Assembly (NCBI GenBank): GCA_036971615.1
Contig: JAYKKR010000016.1
Coordinates: forward strand, 124,001-188,000
Direction of reading: 5' to 3'
From: Amyloporia xantha
Taxonomy: Eukaryota > Basidiomycota > Agaricomycetes > Polyporales > Adustoporiaceae
Length of the DNA stretch: 64,000 nucleotides
Part shown: piece after piece, positions 56,887 through 64,000 of the stretch
Position numbering within the stretch: position 1 is the stretch's first letter
Layout: each line of letters begins with the position of its first letter
The notes under the pieces: model-generated
The model's database searches: none
Told to the model about the DNA's origin: nothing
What the model saw: only the letters and a program-made list of their open reading frames with translations
Position numbers and translations under genes: made by a program

Positions 56887-59127
56887 TTCACCCCGCAGGT
56901 CGATTCACACAGAGTCGCCTCCTTATCAGAAGGGTGATCTCATTGCGCTCAGCTGACTGGAAGCCATGAACATCTTGAGATGTCGGGCCCGTACATTTGA
57001 ACCCGGCGGTCCAAGGCTTAAGCCCACGCTGTACGATCTCCTCAGGCACTAGGTCGCGTATCGTGGGATGTGGTTTGTTCGCTGCTTTATATTGCTATCT
57101 TCCTTCGTTCCGTGATCTGCTCGTATCAATGTAGTGTCCATCTACTAGGTATCAGAGGATATATAACCTTAATTGGTGAGCCGCGCAGGCTCAAAAGCAA
57201 CCACTACTTCTCAGGACCTCCCTCCAGACGCCTGTCGGAACCACCACTTGACGCATCTGCCCATCCTAGCAGCAACAACACCACGGCTCTCACAACACTA
57301 TTGAGCGCTCACCGCCACCAAAAATCACAGGTCCATAGCCTGTTCGCAACGCGTCCTTCTCGATAGTGCATCATGGATAATAAGGTCACTTCTGATATCT
57401 AGATATTTCGTCAACTGCCTGGGCGATGGAGTTTGCCATGGAGAACTTCATCGAAATCTTCCATAGTTTCCGTATCTTCTACCCACCCAACCCGTGTCTA
57501 AGACCCACAATTCCAGCGCCCAAGGTGTACATGCAGTCTCCTACCTCCAACTGCTATGCCACTGCCATACCATAGTCTCAGCAGCGGCTGACGGTGACAC
57601 TTTTCACCCGAATATCTGGAAGATGAAAATGAAACCATCGTCCCGACAAAGGTAAACACTGTCGGTATACTTAACTTGCTTGTGTCTGACAATGTGTCAT
57701 GATGTTAGCGCAAGCTCCGGAGGTATGTATCGCACGTCAAGATTTCTGGGTCAGCCGATGCAACTTTCTCGCAGAAGTTAGAAGCTAAGAATCAACCCTA
57801 CATATACATCATATCCTACATCCGAAGCTGATATGGGCCATCATTAGAAAGATTGAATTGAGTTGGATGTGGACTGAACCACACGTTGCGATTATATCAA
57901 ACATGATATGGAAAGGCATGGCGCAGAAGGAGACCACAATGCTGTTACAATGTACTGAACAGCCCCGAGCAAGGTTATGGGGTCAAAAGAATTGTGGGCC
58001 TTGAACTGCACACCGGAGATCATGTGTCGCGGTGTTCTGCACTCGCCGTACAGGACTTGCAATTGGGAGATACCCTGGGCTGCTTTTGATTCACAAGCCA
58101 CGAGTCTCGGACCGCTATCTTGTGATTGTCTTAACCGGCTTGGAGGCGATCAGGCATTCTCTGCTTGTCTACAGCATGCACTAGAATGGCTATTCTGTGG
58201 CGAAAGTCTGTTCATTTTACGTATGCCATGCCGTTCGTAGGGACACACCTTAGATGCGAATAGAGGAAGCCTTGCACGATGCACGACCGCACTTAGCAAC
58301 TCAAAAATAGACGGTCGTCGGGCAAGTAGCTCCGGTTAGAATGGCTACTCGAAGTTGAGTCCACTATGCCAATCGACCTTTCAACTGACTGGATGGAAAC
58401 GGTCGGGCGACGTCCAGAGCCCTACAGCTAGAAGATATACTTCAAGTTATTTGCTTCGTTGTCAGTACAAGGGAACCCTCCACGAGGACGTAACTGTGCT
58501 TATCGACTTAAATGACCATAAATTCCCTGATGCGAGTATTCGGTTTTGTTTCTCACCATAATTTGTTATGGACCGACATGAGGGTCCATCATCTATATCA
58601 CGAAGTCTCATAGGCCATGCTCGACTAAAGCGATTAGCCTACTAGATGTTGTCGCCCATTTGACGACAAGCCCGGGTAGCAGTGGCTGTTCACACGAAGG
58701 TTGGGAAGACTCACAAATAGCAACGCAATCCCACACGGAAGGGTGTATCCGGTTACAATGTGAGGCTCCCAAGCTCGTGCTCATGTCCGACAACGAAGGA
58801 CTTCTGCAACGACGGACATCATGACCATCGAGAGAATTGCGTCCAGATCATGCGTTCAGTAATGCGGCCTCGTAAAGATATCTTGCTATAGGGAATGCTG
58901 CGCCAGTAACAGTATTAGAAAACGCAAACTCGAGTTACAAGGACACTCACAAGCTGTACATAGGATTAGTTCACATACCGTAAATGAGATTCAGACAGAC
59001 GCTTACGTAATCGAACTTTGTTGCACTTGCAGCCTGTGCGAGACCGCCTCAGACCACCCCTACAGACCGCCGCAACTGAGACACTGCAGGTAACCCGCTA
59101 GTAACTGCCGAACGACCCTCAAGCTCA

Positions 59128-61943
59128 ATGCCTATCAAGCACCTGGACGGTGCGCCATTTATTTTGATGTTTCGTGCTCATTTGACAACGTTACCATGTG
59201 CTAGGCTACCTCGTTGAGAGGAAGCATTTGCAGACACACCCGCTGTCTGTCCTCTCCGACTCGCGCTTGGGCATCGATGCTTCATACTACCTGTCGTTGC
59301 TTCTAGATAACCCGCCATCCCGCGAACCTCTCTTGGCAGCAACTGGCGGTCTTCCTCTTGCTCTGATAACTCGTATCGAGTCTGACCTGCGGGCGCTCGA
59401 AAAACTACACATCAAACCCCTTTTTGTCTTTCCTGGCCTTGTTCCAAACCGGCGCTGGAAGCAACAGCAACAGCAGCAATATGAGCATAACGAGGCATGC
59501 AGGGATAGACGTGAAGCTTGGGCGAAGTACGAAAATGGGCAAGAGGATGCTGCGACGAAATTGTTCGAGGGCAGAAGTAACCTGCAGCAGTGGGATCTCT
59601 GGAAAATGGTTCTGAGGATATTCAGACACCGGAACGTGGAGTTCATTGTTGCGCCGTATGTTGCATGGGCACAAGTACGTCCCACCAAGTGATGTGTCGT
59701 GCGCTTGAATCGGTTCGAACATGAGTCTAATGCCTATGCTTACAGCTAATTTACCTCCAACGACATTCGAAGTCATACATTCACGCCATATTTGGACCAA
59801 CAGACACGCTACTATATCCGGGTATTGACAAGGTCATTACCTCTGTCGACCTCACCATCGCAAACCCCACCTTTTCCTTCGTCTCGAAGCGCTCAATCCT
59901 CAACGACTTTGGTGTATCCGAGGACCAGTTCTTGGATATTGGGATCCTTGTTGGCTTCGATCATTCACCACCGTTTCCCCCAACTGTCCACGACCAGGCT
60001 TTGAAGGCGACAGTCGACATGGTCAAATACTACAAGTCTGGGCATGCGGCTGTGTCCGCATTCTCAGAGCAACCTCAGGTGAAGACCATCCAATATCCTG
60101 ATCATTACGCGCGAACGCGTTCTATGATTAAATACTCTCTGATTCTCACGTCGGAAGGCACGGTCGCCCCACTACCGCTTGTCATCACCACACCTCCATC
60201 TCAGGGTCATCAGAATCACCACCCTCATCACCCAACTGCTGCTGATATCCCTTCCGACCTTCACGAGATCTTTACGAACCGCCTTCCGGATGAAATCTAC
60301 TTCTACCTCTCACGTGGGTTGATGGGCCCGCAGGCTCTGGTATGGTTGACCACGGGACAGGTCATCGAGAATCCGCCGCTGGATAACGGCGAGACTACCG
60401 AGTACCGACGTTTCGTTAAAGAAGTCATCACCGAGGGGCAGACCGGACCTCGTGCTACTGCTCTTGCCTTGATATCCAGCGTGGCACACTCCTTCTGGAC
60501 GAACAAGAAAGTGACAGGGTATTTCTGGTTCGAGCAGCCCACCCCGCAAAAGCCGATTTTACATAACTCGCAGCCGACAGCGCAACTAGCCGAACGAGTT
60601 GCAGGCTGGAACGTGCCCTACGCGATCGTCGAAGAGGAGCTCAGGAGACAGAACGTGAGTCGAATTTGACCAGTCGTTTTCGAAATTGCGGACTTAGAAG
60701 GCGTGGGTCCCATGCCGCCGGGTAACAGTCTTCAACGATCGATTTCGCCTTATGTCTTGGCGCAACGGGATCGGAGAAGTTGGCCGCGCGAACGAAAGTC
60801 AAGAGCGGTCAGACCTCGGCTCCGCTCGACAAGAAGGATGAGATGGTGGCGAATGTCATATGGCGTTTTTTGGAACTGAGAGGGCAAGTGTCTTCAATTT
60901 GTTTCAGGCTCTTGTAGACGCCAATTGCTGACATGGGGCGCCGTGGGACTTGCTAGATTCCTGCTGAACACACACACGCATTCTCCGCTGGCTCGCGCCA
61001 TGCACGCAGCGATCCGGACAGCTCGTGTGAACGACAAATTCCAAGACCCGCTCTATCTGTTCCTGGAATTGGTCAGAGCTGGGGTCATGCATGGGCATCT
61101 GTGGTCCGGACGGGCGTTCAGCGGTGGGCCCAGTTTCGGTACCGGTGAGGATTTTCCCACAGATCATAACGACTGTCGTAATGTTGACCGATGTCGGAAA
61201 CCGCACCGTTAGACGACGAGAAGTCGTGCATGCTATTGGTCATGCGGGTGCTCAGCATTGTACCGTTAAACTTCATGGTGGGTTTCTATGCAGGCGTGAG
61301 GAAAACCCTACTGCGGTTGCTGATTGCGCTCTTTTGCATGTACCCTGTTGCGTTTCGGCCGATCGCGCCCTGATAATCTGCTCACAGCCCCAGCCATGGT
61401 CCGCGCCACTGTCACGCGAACTGCTCGTGTTCAACTCATTTGTGCGGTCGCTCACACGGGCGTTGAGGACGCTGCTGGAAGTGACTTCATTGAACATGCT
61501 GCTGCGCCACGACGCGAGACGAGCACGGGACGACCTGCTGGACATCAACCTCTCGCTGCCCTTTCAATCGGAAGTGAACACCGGGTTTGGTGTGCTCGCG
61601 AAGGTATACTTGGACGCGCTCACGCATTTGAATAACCGTCAGCGAGTGCGAGATCCGAACGCGGAAGGCGTCAGGGAAGCTAAGCAAATGGCACTTGAAA
61701 TTTGCGAAGAGACGTTCCCCGGCGTGAAGAACCCCAAGCTCGAGGTGGAGCGGGGCTTCCGGTTCTGGGACGTGGTGCGTGTTATTTCCGTGGACGCCTT
61801 TAGCCGTTGACAGTGACCGTATCTGCCTAATTTCGCAGACGCTGACCGCCATGAGGCATCTGCATTCTGAAAGCGCTGTGCTGGCTGAGCTGATCGACCA
61901 GTTTGAAGCGGCCGAGGCGTGGTTGGCGCCAATGAGGCCCTAA
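59128..61943 (+). CDS. MKT1: Mkt1-family post-transcriptional regulator
   Basis: Eight exons (59128-59149, 59205-59674, 59746-60654, 60729-60883, 60918-61144, 61213-61277, 61388-61774, 61839-61943) give 779 aa. The N-terminal XPG/FEN-like domain starts MPIKHLDGYLVERKHLQTH, with RLGIDASYYLSLLL and KPLFVFPGL. A polyglutamine run (QQQQQQ) interrupts it, and AIFGPTDTLLYPGIDKV follows. The C-terminal Mkt1 domains are seen in WRFLELRG, QPWSAPLSRELLVFNSFVRS and LLDINLSLPFQSEVNTGFGV. Yeast Mkt1 works with Pbp1 on mRNA translation and P-body-linked regulation and is not an active nuclease. The short first exon is needed for the conserved MPIKHLDG start. The intron at 60884-60917 appears to be only 34 nt with a GC donor. 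Confidence 0.95.
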
Positions 61944-62594
61944 ATTCACACCATAAGGAGTCGTGAGATCGCACTGACGCTGGCCATTTCTTGGGTTTCG
62001 AGGTGGAGGATGTTACGGAAGGGGATGTCGGAGACGTGAGCGCTGCGGGGGCGCCTGGTCGGTTAGTACATGGAATGGTGTACTATGTGGGATTGCAATA
62101 TGCGATGTTGGCAGGGGAAATGGCAGACCTGTCCTTTGTTCGCGAGTTCCGAGCAGCGATGGGAAAAAAGGACGAGAGGTCTGGCGCCTGTCCGCTTAAG
62201 GCGGGGCTAGCGCAAAACACGTGAAGCAGGGACCGAAATCGCGATTGTCCAGCCGAAAACGAGATTGCCGCAAAAGGGAAATCTGAGATGATTGCGATCG
62301 TGATTTCGGGTCGCAAGAGGATTCCGAAAAATAAAATAAAATTGTTGCGGATCTGGTTGTCGGACTGAGCTCTTCTGGGGTTTCCATTTTGGGCGATATG
62401 CTCCTGAGAGAAACTCTCAGCCTTCTCCCCTGTCTCAAAGATTAAAGATGCTCCCTCGCGCCTCCTGCAACGTCAACTCAGCCACTCGCTTCCCCCTTCT
62501 CCCTCCCTCCGCCCCTCCGCCCGCTCGAACATGTTCCAGCATTCCTCAGAGTGTCTCTCCCTCCCCCACGACGACCCCATCTTCATGACCAAAG
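61944..62594. other. Intergenic, nothing recognised
   Basis: A plus-strand opening at 61991-62224 directly after MKT1 (78 codons) is in a different frame from the MKT1 end and has no support. A pyrimidine-rich leader precedes the next gene. Confidence 0.5.
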
Positions 62595-63321
62595 ATGCCC
62601 CCAGCGGGCCCCCTCTACCTTCAACAGCAGCGCACCGTCGAAATCATTCAGTTGACAGAGGTCCCTCCTCCTCCCCGCGCTCAGGTCCCGTTCACCCTCA
62701 CAGCCAGCTCGCTCGTCTCCTCGTCCTACACTTCCTCCTCGGACGGGTCCGAAGAGGACGACGAGTCCGTCTGCTCCTCCTACTGCTCCTCCGACCCAGA
62801 GGAGGACTGCCGTGTCTCCACACCCGACGACACGTACAAGACGCGTCTGCATCGCGTCCTGGTCTGGCGGGAAATGCTCGCAAAGGCAATGGGGGCATCC
62901 TTTGTCGGTTCGTCCTCCTTTCTGCACCTGCGCCTCGCCACTGCGGAAAACTCACATGCGCCGTCTGCAGCCCCACCCACCCCGTCGTCGCCGCCACCGC
63001 CGCGAGGCCCGCTGAAGCGGAAAGCCGACATGGACGTGTCCGAGTCAGAAGACGACGCTGTGAGTGCCTTCGCGAGCGTCGCTCGCACCGGGGCTGCCGT
63101 TCTCACACATTACGTTTTCGTAGGCCTCCCATTCGTCTAAGCGGTCGCGTTCTAGTGCTTATCGATCGCAAGCGCCGCTGCCTCGGAGGCGTCTGAGTGC
63201 GCACTCCTGCCCCGCATGCGACGCTTCGTTCTCCACGCGGCAGAGCCTGCACAAGCACGGCCGGCATTCTGCCCGCAACGACGCATGTCGAGCAGCCGTG
63301 GAATATGGCTTCGAGGCATGA
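62595..63321 (+). CDS. Small acidic protein with a C-terminal zinc-finger-like motif
   Basis: Exons 62595-63059 and 63124-63321 give 220 aa. The N-terminal half is acidic and Ser-rich (DGSEEDDESVCSSYCSSD), with TPDDTYKTRLHRVLVWREML. A Pro-rich stretch leads to a basic LKRKADMD. The second exon has SCPACDASFSTRQSLHKHGR followed by H, then NDACRAAVEYGFEA at the end. This is Cys-x2-Cys-x12-His with the fourth ligand either the nearby His or the later Cys, and with the Phe and Leu of classical C2H2 fingers. Similar single-finger proteins ending VEY(A/G)FE are found in basidiomycetes; function is unknown, and DNA or protein binding is inferred. Confidence 0.78.
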
Positions 63322-63532
63322 CCCACGACCCACGTATTTTCTCCCGACGTTAGTGCCAGTATACCCGCAACATGGCATGGATCCTCTGCATCGCTTCGCT
63401 TCTCCTGCATTCTTCTTCTTCCGTCCTCACCACGGCTGCCGCCTATGCGTAGATTCGCATAATATGTTACTGTACACGCCACTTAAGTCGCCGTCTATCC
63501 ATACCACTCTGTATCGTTTATCCTGTTCTATA

Positions 63533-64000
63533 ATGCACCGAGCTTATTACCGCATACACCAGCTGCGTACGGTCTGTAATAGTACCGAAGGCATAGTTAT
63601 CTTATTATTTGCATTGACATGTGCCGTGGCACCGGGTCGTTATCGACATCGGATAGTGAAGACAGGCCCGAGCGCGGTGGAAGAGGAAGCAGAGCGAGCA
63701 GCGTGGGGTGCGCTTGCAGTCGTTAGCGCGACGGCGATCAGGCGAGCGAGGGAAGGCCAGCTGCGCGACCTGCTGCACCATCCTGTGAACAATTCCGCCC
63801 AGTCAGGTACATACCCTGCCGCCGCTGCTCTATCCAGCTATGGCCAAGCGGCCTCTTATTATCTGATATTACTGCATTTCCATCGTTCGTATTCCGTTCT
63901 CAAGGCCTCATTGACACCAAGCATCTGTCGTAGCAACTGCTCCGGACGTGTCTTTGTCGTCCGAAATCCCATGTATCACATCGCCGTGACACCCACCCCT
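63533..64000 (+). CDS. Partial ORF running off the right edge
   Basis: From ATG at 63533 the frame stays open for 156 codons to the window end. The part VEEEAERAAWGALAVVSATA followed by IRRAREGQLRDLL looks coding and ends at a possible donor (CAG then GTACAT near 63811). The first 40 codons are less convincing, and the true exon may begin after an acceptor at 63654. No family is recognised. Confidence 0.4.
   Translation, partial: MHRAYYRIHQLRTVCNSTEGIVILLFALTCAVAPGRYRHRIVKTGPSAVEEEAERAAWGALAVVSATAIRRAREGQLRDLLHHPVNNSAQSGTYPAAAALSSYGQAASYYLILLHFHRSYSVLKASLTPSICRSNCSGRVFVVRNPMYHIAVTPTP

Larger units (their letters stand above)
56541..59127. other. 2.6-kb gap without a convincing gene
   Basis: Contains a short tandem repeat (56674-56709), the dispersed motif at 56837-56886, and a tRNA-like stretch near 56900-56980 that does not fold properly. 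ORFs are short and mutually overlapping. Confidence 0.5.

Noticed and set aside
56900..56985. tRNA-like stretch on the minus strand (TCAGCTGAGCGC D-arm-like block)
   Set aside because: No 7-bp acceptor stem and no proper T-arm could be paired, so it is not a tRNA gene.
62904..62970. Possible intron in the zinc-finger gene (GTCGGT to CTGCAG)
   Set aside because: Its 67-nt length would break the frame of the downstream basic and finger regions, while the unspliced frame is open.

Overview
This is nuclear DNA of a filamentous basidiomycete, most likely an Agaricomycete. Evidence: genes are packed with short GT-AG introns (up to 13 coding exons in one gene), and the recognisable products are typical fungal proteins: a Sre/Urbs1-type iron GATA factor, Opi1, Mkt1, a Bud6 N-terminal domain, a Kre9/Knh1-like secreted protein and a fungal VPS9 protein. 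Exon coordinates were derived by hand from frame, phase and splice signals, so single junctions may be off. Nothing was checked against a database.

Layout. Positions 1-18,200 are an accessory, repeat-rich region. A block of about 2.6-2.9 kb occurs twice in direct orientation (1-2592 and about 9835-12775). Each copy carries a near-identical short gene encoding only the N-terminal domain of Bud6/Aip3, plus an unrecognised ORF. Copy 2 alone holds a 311-bp element with 25-bp terminal inverted repeats (9981-10291). A degraded, inverted third piece lies at about 17503-17941. Between the copies are diverged tandem repeats (8213-8760, 9170-9668) and one orphan multi-exon gene (3808-4768). A small gene with a PP1-docking-like motif is at 15844-16259.

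Positions 18,200-32,400 are a compact housekeeping block: dTMP kinase (+), CWC27 (-), UBC6 (+), a disordered protein ending in an NTF2-like domain (-), a repeat and hairpin-rich gap (27.3-28.1 kb), ribosomal protein eL37 (+) and HAUS6 (-). Positions 34,700-41,800 hold two nutrient regulators in tandem: a Sre-type GATA factor (iron) and Opi1 (phospholipid synthesis), both with unusually long introns.

Positions 46,100-63,400 hold an F-box-like protein (+), a 1203-aa VPS9-domain Rab5-type GEF (-), a small secreted Kre9/Knh1-like protein (-), a coiled-coil protein (+), Mkt1 (+) and a small zinc-finger protein (+). An ORF with no stop runs off the right edge. Gaps of 2-4 kb (41.8-46.1 and 56.5-59.1 kb) show no convincing gene.

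The named genes do not form one pathway. They cover nucleotide supply, splicing, ER-associated degradation, translation, spindle microtubule nucleation, endocytic trafficking, iron and lipid regulation, and mRNA regulation. The least conventional part is the left third, with its duplicated Bud6 fragment, the copy-specific inverted-repeat element and the repeats.
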